A stretch of 54,003 nt of DNA from Sphingomonadales bacterium (lineage in GTDB: Bacteria; Bacteroidota; Bacteroidia; UBA7662): positions 1 to 54,003 of the forward strand of contig VHAX01000001.1 in the NCBI GenBank assembly GCA_016872215.1. The letters run 5' to 3'. The notes beneath the pieces are model-generated. The model was not told the origin of the DNA, did not search any database, and worked only from the letters and a program-made list of their open reading frames with translations. Of this stretch, positions 28,153 through 38,525 are shown piece after piece; the stretch's first letter is position 1; every line of letters starts with the position of its first letter. A program made the translations under genes and the position numbers.

Positions 28153-28740
28153 TCAAAAATGGTAAACAAGCCCCAGTTGTAGACCGGCCCCGCCACGAAT
28201 ACCCGCAACGGCTCCGCCCTGACCTCCAGGCCATTGGGGTGACAGGATGTTCCAGTTCAGGCTTAGGTTATCACCCACTGTAAAAGAACTCAGATGGGCG
28301 TCCACGGCTGCATCGACCACCTGGAGCAGATAGGCGCCAAGCGTCAGCAGTATGAAGGTATCACGACCCTGTCGAAACGCATCCCGGTTGCTCTTCAGCA
28401 AGGCATTGGTTTGGGTGAGCGCATACTCATCGACCGTTAGCGAATCGCCATCGACACGGGTCCGGTATGCATCGCGATAGCGGATGTACTGTTTATGGTA
28501 GGTGTATGCCTGTGCGCCTGAAAATCCCATTAGGCCGTAGGCGACTGGAATTTTCCAATAGCTTCGGTTATAGGCTTGTCCCCAACCTGGCAGGATTAGC
28601 GACTTCCGTGTTGCCAGCCGAACCCTTATGCGATAGAGCGAGTCGGATGGAACATCGGTTGTGTCCTGGGCGCTGGCTATGAATAGATTCAGGCCAATCA
28701 GCAAAAAACTCAACAACAATCGAGTCAAGAGAAGTTTCAT
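28153..28740 (-). CDS. DUF5683 domain protein, membrane/envelope
   Basis: 195-residue envelope protein of unknown function. It has a signal peptide or N-terminal anchor (residues 1-24, ...LNLFIASAQD), then RKSLILPGWGQAYNRSYWKIP, a pattern I associate with DUF5683. Two hydrophobic stretches follow (VAYGLMGFSGAQAY and FILLTLGAYLLQVVDAAVDAHL) and a beta-strand-like, Gly-rich end in LQLGLVYHF. Its ATG overlaps the parB stop as ATGA. The conserved position between parB and dapB suggests an envelope role, but no function is established from sequence. Confidence 0.82.
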   Translation of the reverse strand: MKLLLTRLLLSFLLIGLNLFIASAQDTTDVPSDSLYRIRVRLATRKSLILPGWGQAYNRSYWKIPVAYGLMGFSGAQAYTYHKQYIRYRDAYRTRVDGDSLTVDEYALTQTNALLKSNRDAFRQGRDTFILLTLGAYLLQVVDAAVDAHLSSFTVGDNLSLNWNILSPQWPGGQGGAVAGIRGGAGLQLGLVYHF

Positions 28741-29621
28741 GCGTCAAGCAACAGGTCGAGCAAGCGATTCAAATCGGAGGGGTCGCTGAATGGGATGCTG
28801 ATTTCGCCACCACCCTTGCCATTGACACGGATTTGAACGGCTGATTCGTAATGTCGCTTCAACTGTTCCTGACTGATGCGGTATTCCGACGGAGTAGTTT
28901 GTCCCTTTTCCGCCGATTTCTTGTGGCCATGGCCCTCCTTCATGGATTTGACCAGAGCTTCGAGTTGGCGAACGCTCAGTTTTTGAGTCACGGCACGCCG
29001 GTACACATCCAGCAATACCTCCACACGTTCAAGGCCCATAAGCACTTTCGCATGCCCCATGTCGAGCTTCTTGTCCCTAATCCCAGACTGAATTTCAGGG
29101 GGTAACTTCAACAAACGTATATAGTTGGTCACCGAGCTTCTGTCCATCCCAACCCGATCGCCCAATTCTTCATGGATAACCTGGCACTCCTCCTGAAGTC
29201 GACTCAGGCTCAGCGCGATTTCCATCGGATTGAGATCTGCCCGCTGAATATTTTCCACCAATGCCATCTCGAGCATGCTTTGGTGTGTTGCATCCACCAC
29301 ATAAGCCGGCACTTCTTTTAGTCCGGCCAATCGCGAGGCCCGAAGTCTGCGTTCCCCGGAAATTAGTTGAAACTGCCCGGCCGCCAACCGACGAACGGTG
29401 AGCGGCTGAATGATTCCATGCATTTTAATGGACGCCGCTAATTCCTTGAGAGTCTTCTCATCAAAATCGGTGCGGGGTTGTAGCGGATTGGTTTCAATCT
29501 GTTGTACGGGTATCAGCGAATTACTTGTGGCCTGAACCATCAGATTCTCAGCATCGGAGGCGGATAAAAGCGCCCCCAAGCCCCTACCCAGGGCATTTCT
29601 TCGGTTTTGATTCATATTCAT
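28737..29621 (-). CDS. parB: chromosome-partitioning protein ParB
   Basis: DNA-binding CTPase that spreads from parS sites and works with ParA and SMC in chromosome segregation. 294 residues. The N-terminal GLGALL motif is the ParA-stimulating region of the family. The CTP-binding/ParB motifs are QIETNPLQPRTDF, SIKMHGIIQPLTVRR, SGERRLRASRLAGLKEVPAYV and ENIQRADLNPMEIA. A helix-turn-helix lies around RVGMDRSSVTNYIRLLKLP, and the C-terminal dimer domain ends the protein. It starts 1 nt after the parA stop. I could not identify a convincing parS site in the window. Confidence 0.96.
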   Translation of the reverse strand: MNMNQNRRNALGRGLGALLSASDAENLMVQATSNSLIPVQQIETNPLQPRTDFDEKTLKELAASIKMHGIIQPLTVRRLAAGQFQLISGERRLRASRLAGLKEVPAYVVDATHQSMLEMALVENIQRADLNPMEIALSLSRLQEECQVIHEELGDRVGMDRSSVTNYIRLLKLPPEIQSGIRDKKLDMGHAKVLMGLERVEVLLDVYRRAVTQKLSVRQLEALVKSMKEGHGHKKSAEKGQTTPSEYRISQEQLKRHYESAVQIRVNGKGGGEISIPFSDPSDLNRLLDLLLDA

Positions 29622-29622
29622 T

Positions 29623-30426
29623 TCAGTTCACTTGCGGATCCCGTTCAATGGCCACTCGGGTGAGGTTGTTTTTCTGTAGGATTTCCCTGGCGAGGTTGAG
29701 GTAGTTGATGGCACCCTTGCTCGCCGCATCGTGCATAATGGCGGAACGCCCGAAACCAGGTGCCTCGCTGAGTCGAATGTTTCTATGGATGAGCGTATCG
29801 AAGGTTATGGCCGACAAATTCTGTCGCACGTCATCTACAATTTGGTTCGACAGCCTTAATCGCGGATCGTACATGGTGAGTAGAATTCCCTCGATTTGCA
29901 GGTGCTCCTGAAAGCGATTTTGCACAATTTTAATCGTATTGAGCAGCTTACCCAAGCCCTCAAGCGCGAAATACTCACACTGTACGGGGATGACCACCGA
30001 ATCTGCTGCCGTGAGCGAATTGATGGTAATCAGTCCCAGTGAGGGGCTGCAGTCGATGATGATAAATTCATAGTGTTCGCGCACTGGTGCCAGGACTCTT
30101 TGCATGATGTATTCACGCGCCGGTCGGTTCACGAGTTCAATCTCAGCCCCTACCAGGTCGATGGTAGCGGGAAGAATGTGCAGGAAGGGCACGTCGGTTT
30201 CGATGATGTTATTTTGAACGGGCACCTCGTTCACCATGCATTCATAAAGACCAGTTTTCACCAGTCTCGGATCGATGCCAATGCCAGAGGTTGCGTTGGC
30301 CTGTGGATCTGCATCCAACAGCAAGGTGCGATATTCCAGCACAGCCAGACTGCTAGCCAGGTTTATAGCTGTTGTGGTTTTACCCACTCCTCCTTTTTGG
30401 TTAGCAATGGCAATGATTCGGGCCAT
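29623..30426 (-). CDS. parA: chromosome-partitioning ATPase ParA
   Basis: Deviant Walker-type ATPase of the ParA/MinD family for chromosome or plasmid segregation. 267 residues, without the extra N-terminal DNA-binding domain of plasmid type Ia proteins. Motifs are ANQKGGVGKTTTAINLA (deviant Walker A), LLLDADPQANATSGIG and FIIIDCSPSLGLITINSL. First gene of parA-parB-DUF5683-dapB. Minus-strand TAATTTTG at 30481-30488 is a likely promoter, about 50 nt before the start. Confidence 0.96.
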   Translation of the reverse strand: MARIIAIANQKGGVGKTTTAINLASSLAVLEYRTLLLDADPQANATSGIGIDPRLVKTGLYECMVNEVPVQNNIIETDVPFLHILPATIDLVGAEIELVNRPAREYIMQRVLAPVREHYEFIIIDCSPSLGLITINSLTAADSVVIPVQCEYFALEGLGKLLNTIKIVQNRFQEHLQIEGILLTMYDPRLRLSNQIVDDVRQNLSAITFDTLIHRNIRLSEAPGFGRSAIMHDAASKGAINYLNLAREILQKNNLTRVAIERDPQVN

Positions 30427-30467
30427 AAAGTATCTGGGATGGGGTGAAATCTATTTATTTAGCGGGT

Positions 30468-32180
30468 ATGAAGCAACCGACAAAATTAAGGGGCATATCG
30501 ACAATCTCGAAAGTATTTTTGGGGGTTTTGTGCACATTTTCGGGTTGGGTGTCGTGCAGCCCACCCGAACGCCCTATAGAGCAACGGGTATTCCGCTACA
30601 ACCAGGAGGGAGGCATTAGTTCACTAGACCCTGCATTCGCCCGTGATCAGGCCAATTTTCGCGCGGTTGCTCAATTGTTCAGCACGCTCGTAAGCGTCGA
30701 TGAAAAGCTTCAGGTACAGCCTCTACTTGCTATACGTTGGGATGTATCAGAACAAGGGAAACTATATCGATTTTATTTACGCCGTGACGTACATTTTCAT
30801 GACGACCCCTGTTTCAATAATAGGTCGAATGGCCGCAGACTGACCGCCCACGATGTTGTGTACAGCCTGAAGCGTTTATGTGACCCGGCCCTCGCCTCAC
30901 CCGGGGCATGGATCTTCCAGGGCAAACTCGCAGAAAATGGATTTTTTGCTCCAAGCGACAGCGTGTTTGAATTGCGGCTGATTCGTCCATTCCCGCCCAT
31001 TCTCGGTATGCTGGGCATGGCTTATTGCAGTGTAGTGGCGCAAGAGGCAGTGAACCGATACGGCCATTCATTGGGTGTGCATCCTGTGGGAAGCGGGCCA
31101 TTTCAACTAGCCTATTATCGGGCCGGAGATGGCTTAATTCTCCACAAAAATCCCCGGTATTTTGAAATGGAGAACGGACTCCGTCTGCCATGGCTGGAAG
31201 CTGTTCAGATCAGATTTTTGGTCGACAAACAATCGGCGTTTCTCGCGTTCCTCAGGGGTGAACTGGAATTTCTGAATGGCATAGAACCGGCCTTTCACGA
31301 CGAGATTTTTCAGGATAACAACCGCCTGAGACCAGAATACAATGACCGATTTCGGGTAGTGCATGCGCCATATCTGAACACGGAATACCTCGGTATTTTG
31401 AGCGACAGCCGATTGGGCGCATGCCACCCTGCTTTACGCGACCCCCGGATTCGCTGGGCTATTTCTACGGCAATCAACCGTGAGAAACTGGTACGTTATC
31501 TGCGCGGAGGTGTAGGAATACCAGCATATGGTGGCCTCATTCCACCTGGTCTGTCCGGATCAATTGCCCTACAGGCAGGAGTCAAATCAACAACCGTATC
31601 GGGAGCGCTAACTAATCAACCTGTTTCATCACATCAGAACAGCGTGAACCAGGCTCGGAGAGTAATGCAAGAGGCGGGCTACCCACCTGGGAGCATCAGA
31701 TTTACCCTGGCCACCAATCCTTCCTACATGGATATGGCCGTTTTTATCCAACAACAACTATCAGAAATTGGTGTGGTAGCAGATTTAGAAGCGAGTCCGG
31801 GCCCAACCTTGCGCCAAATGATCAATAAGGGTGAACGAGGCGTGTTTCGGGGAAGTTGGATCGCTGATTATCCCGACGCTGAAAATTATCTGGCATTGGG
31901 CTACTCCGGCTATGCCGCTCCGAATGGCCCAAACTACACGAGATTCTCGCATCCTCAATTCGACGCGTGGTATGAGCAGGCCCTGATGACTACAAATGAT
32001 GACGCAAGACATAAGATATATGCACGCATGGATTCGCTGCTGAGAGCTGAGTCGCCCTTCATTGTCTTGTATTACGACCAAACTCTTCGCCTGGAACAGA
32101 ATTATGTAAAGAGTCTACCCGCACATCCCCTTGATCAGCTTGATTTACGCAGGGTTCGTTACCAAAAAGTAGCCAACTAA
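30468..32180 (+). CDS. solute-binding lipoprotein of peptide/nickel ABC transporters (SBP_bac_5)
   Basis: Predicted lipoprotein of 570 residues that binds oligopeptides or another solute outside the inner membrane. It has a signal peptide with a lipobox ending WVSC (Cys about residue 30). Family 5 features are the repeated pattern GGISSLDPAFARDQANF, LQVQPLLAIRWDVSEQGKLYRFYLR, VHFHDDPCF, LTAHDVVYSLKRLCDP, HPVGSGPFQLAYYRAGDGLIL and late RLRQMINKGERGVFRG-like and NYTRFSHPQFDAWYEQA blocks. The ATG at 30468 gives a normal signal peptide; GTG at 30444 is possible. No permease or ATPase gene adjoins, so the partner transporter must be elsewhere, if there is one. Confidence 0.88.
   Translation: MKQPTKLRGISTISKVFLGVLCTFSGWVSCSPPERPIEQRVFRYNQEGGISSLDPAFARDQANFRAVAQLFSTLVSVDEKLQVQPLLAIRWDVSEQGKLYRFYLRRDVHFHDDPCFNNRSNGRRLTAHDVVYSLKRLCDPALASPGAWIFQGKLAENGFFAPSDSVFELRLIRPFPPILGMLGMAYCSVVAQEAVNRYGHSLGVHPVGSGPFQLAYYRAGDGLILHKNPRYFEMENGLRLPWLEAVQIRFLVDKQSAFLAFLRGELEFLNGIEPAFHDEIFQDNNRLRPEYNDRFRVVHAPYLNTEYLGILSDSRLGACHPALRDPRIRWAISTAINREKLVRYLRGGVGIPAYGGLIPPGLSGSIALQAGVKSTTVSGALTNQPVSSHQNSVNQARRVMQEAGYPPGSIRFTLATNPSYMDMAVFIQQQLSEIGVVADLEASPGPTLRQMINKGERGVFRGSWIADYPDAENYLALGYSGYAAPNGPNYTRFSHPQFDAWYEQALMTTNDDARHKIYARMDSLLRAESPFIVLYYDQTLRLEQNYVKSLPAHPLDQLDLRRVRYQKVAN
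30481..30488 (-). promoter_or_regulatory. -7 promoter element for the parAB operon
   Basis: Minus-strand TAATTTTG fits TAnnTTTG. It lies inside the 5' part of the divergent solute-binding protein gene, with a TTCG at about 19 nt spacing as a weak -33 candidate. Confidence 0.5.
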
Positions 32181-32209
32181 TAACCGATTTTCATGCATTT
32201 TTGCAAGCT

Positions 32210-33538
32210 ATGCGCGGCCTGGAATGGAAGAGGATTGTTCAACTGGCATGGCCGGTGGTGTTGGGTCAATTGAGCCAGGTGGCGTTATCGGTCATAGACT
32301 CCATCATGATTGGCCCGTTGGGTGCTGATCATCTAGCCGCCGTGGCCCTGTCTTCAGGGTTGTTTTTTGTGCCATTGGTATGCGCCATGAGTCTGATGTT
32401 TGCCCTATCGCCCCTCACATCGATGGCGAGCAGTGCAGGCGACGAACAGACACTGGAAAAAACCTTGAAAAATGGACTTATCATCGCCTGGGCGGTGGGA
32501 CTTCTGCTCGTCGGTACCATGTATCCGGCCACAAATCTCATGCACCTATTAGGGCAACCCGAAGAGGTAGTTGCCCTTTCTCAACCCTACCTTAGGGTTG
32601 TGGTCCTTTCAATGCTGCCCATAATGTTGTTTCAGGGTCTAAGGCAATTCAGTGAGGGTCTTGAGATTATGTTCCCTCCTCTGATTATTGGTTTAATCAT
32701 GATTCCGCTTAATATTTTTGGAAATTGGCTTTTGATCTACGGTAATTGGGGCTTTTCGGCAATGGGTATGGAAGGAGCCGCGTGGGCCACAACCCTAAGC
32801 AGAACCTTGGCGGCGATTATTATGTTGGGTGTTGTGGCTTTCGGTCCACGTCTTCGCTCCTTCGGGTTGCTAAGATGGCAACGTTCAGATTTGTGCCGGG
32901 CCACCCTCTTACGAATCCTAATGTTGGGGTTGCCCGGTTCCTTGCAGTACCTTGCGGAAACCTCTGCATTCAGCCTGGCAGCCATCATGATCGGAAGGCT
33001 CGGAAGTGTATCGCTCGCAGCACATCAAATCGCCATAAATATGGCAAGCATTAGTTTTATGGTGTCTATTGGCATTTCATCTGCCGGAGCCATCCGTATC
33101 GGACAAGCAAGAGGTCGTGGTGACCTAGAAGCAGCACGCAGAACCGGTTTTTCTGCCCTTACCCTGTCGGCTGCATTTATGGGCATTTGCGGAATTGTTT
33201 TTTTAGCGCTCCGATTGTATTTTCCTTCATTATACATTCAAGACCCGGAAGTGATTCAAATAGCCGCCCGACTCCTGATGATCGCCGCAGCGTTTCAGGT
33301 GGCAGATGGCATTCAGGCGGTAGGAGTTGGTCTTCTGAGGGGAATGGAAGATGTTAAGATGCCGACCGTTTACGTTCTTCTTGCCTATTGGCTAGTAGCC
33401 CTTCCCCTTGCCTGGCTTCTTTCCAATGTGTTTTCATTTGGCGTTGAAGGCATTTGGTCGGCTTTGGCCGTTGGACTTGCCTGCTCTGCCCTACTGCTGA
33501 CGATCCGTTTTCACTGGATTACACACAAACCTGTCTGA
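32210..33538 (+). CDS. MATE family multidrug/cation efflux transporter
   Basis: Inner-membrane antiporter of the MATE (NorM-type) family, 442 residues with about 12 transmembrane segments. The N terminus reads LAWPVVLGQLSQVALSVIDSIMIGPLGADHLAAVAL, the typical MATE opening. The second half repeats the fold with LGLPGSLQYLAETSAFSLAAIMIGRLGSVSLAAHQIAINM. Substrates cannot be predicted. The ATG at 32210 is chosen over the TTG at 32201, because a near-consensus promoter box (CATTTTTG, 32196-32203) overlaps the latter. Confidence 0.93.
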   Translation: MRGLEWKRIVQLAWPVVLGQLSQVALSVIDSIMIGPLGADHLAAVALSSGLFFVPLVCAMSLMFALSPLTSMASSAGDEQTLEKTLKNGLIIAWAVGLLLVGTMYPATNLMHLLGQPEEVVALSQPYLRVVVLSMLPIMLFQGLRQFSEGLEIMFPPLIIGLIMIPLNIFGNWLLIYGNWGFSAMGMEGAAWATTLSRTLAAIIMLGVVAFGPRLRSFGLLRWQRSDLCRATLLRILMLGLPGSLQYLAETSAFSLAAIMIGRLGSVSLAAHQIAINMASISFMVSIGISSAGAIRIGQARGRGDLEAARRTGFSALTLSAAFMGICGIVFLALRLYFPSLYIQDPEVIQIAARLLMIAAAFQVADGIQAVGVGLLRGMEDVKMPTVYVLLAYWLVALPLAWLLSNVFSFGVEGIWSALAVGLACSALLLTIRFHWITHKPV

Positions 33539-33604
33539 TCAAAAGAGCTGTTTCCAGGCAGAAATCGAATCGTTCAAAAGTTCTCAAGCGGTGAGGGTTT
33601 TCAT

Positions 33605-33612
33605 TACTTTTG
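33605..33612 (+). promoter_or_regulatory. Bacteroidota -7 promoter element for tRNA-Ser
   Basis: TACTTTTG, an exact TAnnTTTG match, ends 4 nt before the mature 5' end of the tRNA. Confidence 0.65.
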
Positions 33613-33616
33613 CAGC

Positions 33617-33704
<88 letters not shown>

Positions 33705-33734
33705 AATCAAATACAGTCCGAGACTATCCGAAAG

Positions 33735-33765
33735 TGCGTAATTGAGCCCATTACGCATTTTTTTT
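33735..33765 (+). terminator. intrinsic terminator after tRNA-Ser
   Basis: Perfect 8-bp stem TGCGTAAT/ATTACGCA with a 7-nt loop, followed by eight T. The stem can extend by A-T and G-T pairs on the outside. Confidence 0.85.
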
Positions 33766-33969
33766 GTTCTTTTTCAGTCCGTTTTTAGTATGTGTTTGTT
33801 CGACTTTCTGGTCACCAACTGTTTACCCATTCTCAAAAACCCCAAGAAGGGTGGCGGGTGTACGAACAAAATAAACATAATAGTGCTGAAAATCAATGAT
33901 TTAGGTGAACTTAATCCCAAGGGTTTCGTGTAAATTTGCTGTTCAAAATGGGGGGCACTGATAACGAAA
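33766..33969. other. intergenic region with an apparently orphan promoter box
   Basis: About 200 bp between the tRNA-Ser terminator and the end of the nitroreductase gene. It holds TAAATTTG at 33931-33938 (plus), a fit to the promoter consensus without an evident gene behind it. A 7-bp hairpin at 33956-33975 (CACTGAT/ATCAGTG, 6-nt loop) overlaps the nitroreductase stop codon. A 63-codon open frame here has no recognisable features. Confidence 0.5.
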
Positions 33970-34698
33970 TCAGTGAATAAAAATAACCTCCTTATTTGGC
34001 ACCCGAAGGCGCGGACCCCAGATACCCTTTTCGGTTCCCATTCCCACAGAAACAATCATCGTGATTTCCGCAGCCCGCGGCAATCTCAATAGTCTTTTTA
34101 CTCTAACCTCGTCGATACCTTCCATCGGGCAGGTATGGAATCCTTCCGATGCAATGGACAGCATGAAGGTCTGGGCTGCCAATGCACAGGATTTATGAGC
34201 CACAATCCGTTGAGAGGCCACCCCGCCGGTCCGGTAAAAGGGCCTAAACATGCCTGCGAAAAAGGAGATGAATCTTCTCAGCAGCGACAAAAATCCAAAC
34301 GGATCGTTGGTATAAAGGAAGGGCATCAGTTTTCCGTAATAACGCATGCCTGCTTTTTGCAGGCCATTTGGCTCTCCCAATATACCCTCTTTAACCTTGG
34401 CCAGATTCCATGCCGCCCGCTCTTTCCACTTATCGCGGCGTGCTGCAAACACCACCATCTGCTTTGCTGTTTTGGCCGCTTGCTGATTCAGGCATAGTGG
34501 AACAATTTTCTTCAACGCATCATCCGTCTGAATCCAATGAAACGACCACAATTGCATATTGCTGCTGTTGGGCGACAAAACTGACCGTTCAAGCGCACGC
34601 CTGATTACCTCTTCAGGTACAGAAACACTCGCGTCGAACGAACGATTCGAGCGTCTGAATGAAACGATTTCTTGAAAAGAAGCCGAATTTGATGTCAT
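33970..34698 (-). CDS. nitroreductase family oxidoreductase
   Basis: Predicted FMN-dependent nitroreductase-like enzyme of 242 residues. The N-terminal FRRSNRSFDASVSVPEEVIRRALE, SPNSSNMQLWSFHWI and late AAQTFMLSIASEGFHTCPMEG and ITMIVSVGMG match the nitroreductase fold. A middle insertion with FGFLSLLRRFISFFAGMF is hydrophobic and somewhat unusual. Physiological substrate unknown. The ATG at 34698 is preferred over a TTG at 34713 that would overlap katG. It lies 11 nt after katG, suggesting a shared oxidative-stress transcript. Confidence 0.85.
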   Translation of the reverse strand: MTSNSASFQEIVSFRRSNRSFDASVSVPEEVIRRALERSVLSPNSSNMQLWSFHWIQTDDALKKIVPLCLNQQAAKTAKQMVVFAARRDKWKERAAWNLAKVKEGILGEPNGLQKAGMRYYGKLMPFLYTNDPFGFLSLLRRFISFFAGMFRPFYRTGGVASQRIVAHKSCALAAQTFMLSIASEGFHTCPMEGIDEVRVKRLLRLPRAAEITMIVSVGMGTEKGIWGPRLRVPNKEVIFIH

Positions 34699-34709
34699 CG
34701 CTCCCCGAT

Positions 34710-36893
<2,184 letters not shown>

Positions 36894-36904
36894 TTATTTT
36901 CTAG

Positions 36905-36943
36905 CAAAAAGAGACCGGCTTCCTTTTTAAAGGCAAACCGGTC
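36905..36943 (-). terminator. intrinsic terminator after tRNA-Thr
   Basis: On the minus strand GACCGG pairs with CCGGTC around an inner CCTTT/AAAGG stem, followed by TCTTTTTG. The T-run coincides with the likely -7 element of katG. Confidence 0.7.
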
Positions 36944-36965
36944 AGTTTCGGGTTAATGAATTGAG

Positions 36966-37038
36966 AGCCTTCTACGGGATTCGAACCTGCGACCTACTCA
37001 TTACGAATGAGTTGCTCTACCAGCTGAGCTAAGAAGGC
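36966..37038 (-). tRNA. tRNA-Thr (anticodon CGT)
   Basis: 73-nt tRNA without encoded CCA. The acceptor stem GCCTTCT pairs with AGAAGGC. The D arm is AGCTCAGCTGGTAGAGC. The anticodon stem ACTCA/TGAGT encloses TTCGTAA with anticodon CGT, and the T arm is GCAGGTTCGAATCCCGT. The genomic bases after the discriminator are CTC, so CCA must be added enzymatically, unlike tRNA-Ser in this window. Confidence 0.96.
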
Positions 37039-37047
37039 GAGAAAGTG

Positions 37048-37079
37048 CAAAGATACGATGAAAGGGACTGAGCATCAAA
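37048..37079 (-). promoter_or_regulatory. complete Bacteroidota promoter for tRNA-Thr
   Basis: Minus-strand TTTG (37076-37079), a 20-bp spacer and TATCTTTG (37048-37055), both boxes matching the -33/-7 consensus. It ends 9 nt before the tRNA. The -33 box lies inside the last codons of the TerC gene. Confidence 0.8.
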
Positions 37080-37791
37080 CGGAAGAATCCGATTTCCGTT
37101 CCCATCGCTGTCGCAACAATTCAACGGTGAGCGAAAAACTGAGTGCAAAGTACAGATAGCCTTTGGGCAGCTCATGATGAAAACCTTCCAGCATCAGCAT
37201 AAACCCAATCAGCATCAGAAACGCCATGGCCAAAATCTGCATTCCAGGGTGGGTGGTCACAAACTTTTGTATGGGCTCTGCAAGCCATGCCATAACAGCC
37301 ATTGACAAAACAACCGCCGTAATCATAAGCCACAATTCATTGCTCAGGCCAATGGCCGTCAGTATAGAATCAACCGAAAAAATGAAGTCGATTAATACAA
37401 TTTGAGCAAGAATCCAGCTGTGTCGGTCAGTTTTCGGGATGGCAGTCTCTTCAGTTTCATCTTTCAAATGATACGGATTATTCACCTTCTTGTGCAACTC
37501 CATGGTGCTCTTGGCGAGCAGAAAGACGCCTCCCAGCATAAGAATAGAATCACGAATGCTGTAGGATTGGCCATCTACCTCTACCAAAACCTGATTGAGC
37601 CCCATCAAAAAACTGAATCCCATCAACATAATCAAACGGAACACCAACGCTAGTGCCAATCCGGATCGCCGAAGTTTTTTCCCCTCATTTCCAGAAACAT
37701 GCCGGGTGAGTAGCGTAATGAAAATGATGTTGTCGATCCCCAGCACAATCTCCAAAACCGTGAGTGTAGCAAGCGCTGCGAACCATTCCAT
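37075..37791 (-). CDS. TerC family integral membrane protein
   Basis: Polytopic membrane protein of 238 residues with about seven hydrophobic segments. The TerC hallmarks VLEIVLGIDNIIFITLL and ILAQIVLIDFIFSVDSILTAIG both carry the conserved acidic residues in membrane helices. Members are linked to metal (manganese, tellurite) export, but the ion cannot be assigned here. It follows the YwaF-like gene by 9 nt, so it is the third gene of a minus-strand membrane operon. Confidence 0.92.
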   Translation of the reverse strand: MEWFAALATLTVLEIVLGIDNIIFITLLTRHVSGNEGKKLRRSGLALALVFRLIMLMGFSFLMGLNQVLVEVDGQSYSIRDSILMLGGVFLLAKSTMELHKKVNNPYHLKDETEETAIPKTDRHSWILAQIVLIDFIFSVDSILTAIGLSNELWLMITAVVLSMAVMAWLAEPIQKFVTTHPGMQILAMAFLMLIGFMLMLEGFHHELPKGYLYFALSFSLTVELLRQRWERKSDSSV

Positions 37792-37800
37792 ATTGACAAT

Positions 37801-38520
37801 TTAACTTTTTGAATTGATGGCTTGAAAGGCGGGCACAGATTTCCAATGCGACCGAAACAATGTGGAAAGAAGAAGGTAATGTAGCAGGGCGGCAACCTCA
37901 AAACCGAAAATGTATAGAGGCCACTCCCCGACGATGAATGGATTATCGGCTTTTGGTGGCTCAACTAAATACATGTAGTTGGCGTCCAGCCAAAGATTAA
38001 TACCGGATACAGGAAGAAGCAACAGATTGTTGTAGAGCAGAGCCTTTAGCCAATCGTAGCGCATCAAGCGCCAGCCATGCGCACGAATCATGTATAAAGG
38101 CACCAGAATAATCGAAGTGTGGAAAATATAATATTCGGCTACCAGCAGGGGGTGACTACCTGAAGTCACCTGTGGGGTAAGCAGGGAATGTGTCCCCCCA
38201 ACTATCCCCCAAAAAAACAAGGGTACAAATAAACGGCGGTTCCGTGACAGCAAAACACTGACCGACAACAGATTGGAAATACCGCATAACTGAAGTGGGA
38301 GATCATTGTTGAACCGCCACCAGCCCCCGGATATCAAGAAAAACTGGACTCCAAGCCACGACGATAAAATGGAAAGAGCCCAAATACGCTCCCAAAACCG
38401 ACGACTATCTGATTCCCCGGCCCTGCTCCATCTCCAGATACCTATGCCATAGGCGGCTGAGAAAATTAATCCAAACCACCATTCCGCAGATCCGACCGGA
38501 ATTATGTATTGAACAGGCAT
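37801..38520 (-). CDS. YwaF/TIGR02206-like membrane protein
   Basis: 239-residue protein with six or seven predicted transmembrane helices. The block FNNDLPLQLCGISNLLSVSVLL and HTSIILVPLYMI are typical of the YwaF (TIGR02206) family, whose function is not established. The ATG at 38520 is 5 nt after the upstream desaturase-type gene. The end is followed by terC after 9 nt. Family assignment is from pattern memory. Confidence 0.78.
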   Translation of the reverse strand: MPVQYIIPVGSAEWWFGLIFSAAYGIGIWRWSRAGESDSRRFWERIWALSILSSWLGVQFFLISGGWWRFNNDLPLQLCGISNLLSVSVLLSRNRRLFVPLFFWGIVGGTHSLLTPQVTSGSHPLLVAEYYIFHTSIILVPLYMIRAHGWRLMRYDWLKALLYNNLLLLPVSGINLWLDANYMYLVEPPKADNPFIVGEWPLYIFGFEVAALLHYLLLSTLFRSHWKSVPAFQAINSKS

Positions 38521-38525
38521 AATGA

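Noticed and set aside
33742-33933. 63-codon ORF after tRNA-Ser
   Set aside because: It starts inside the tRNA-Ser terminator hairpin, has no family resemblance and no promoter.
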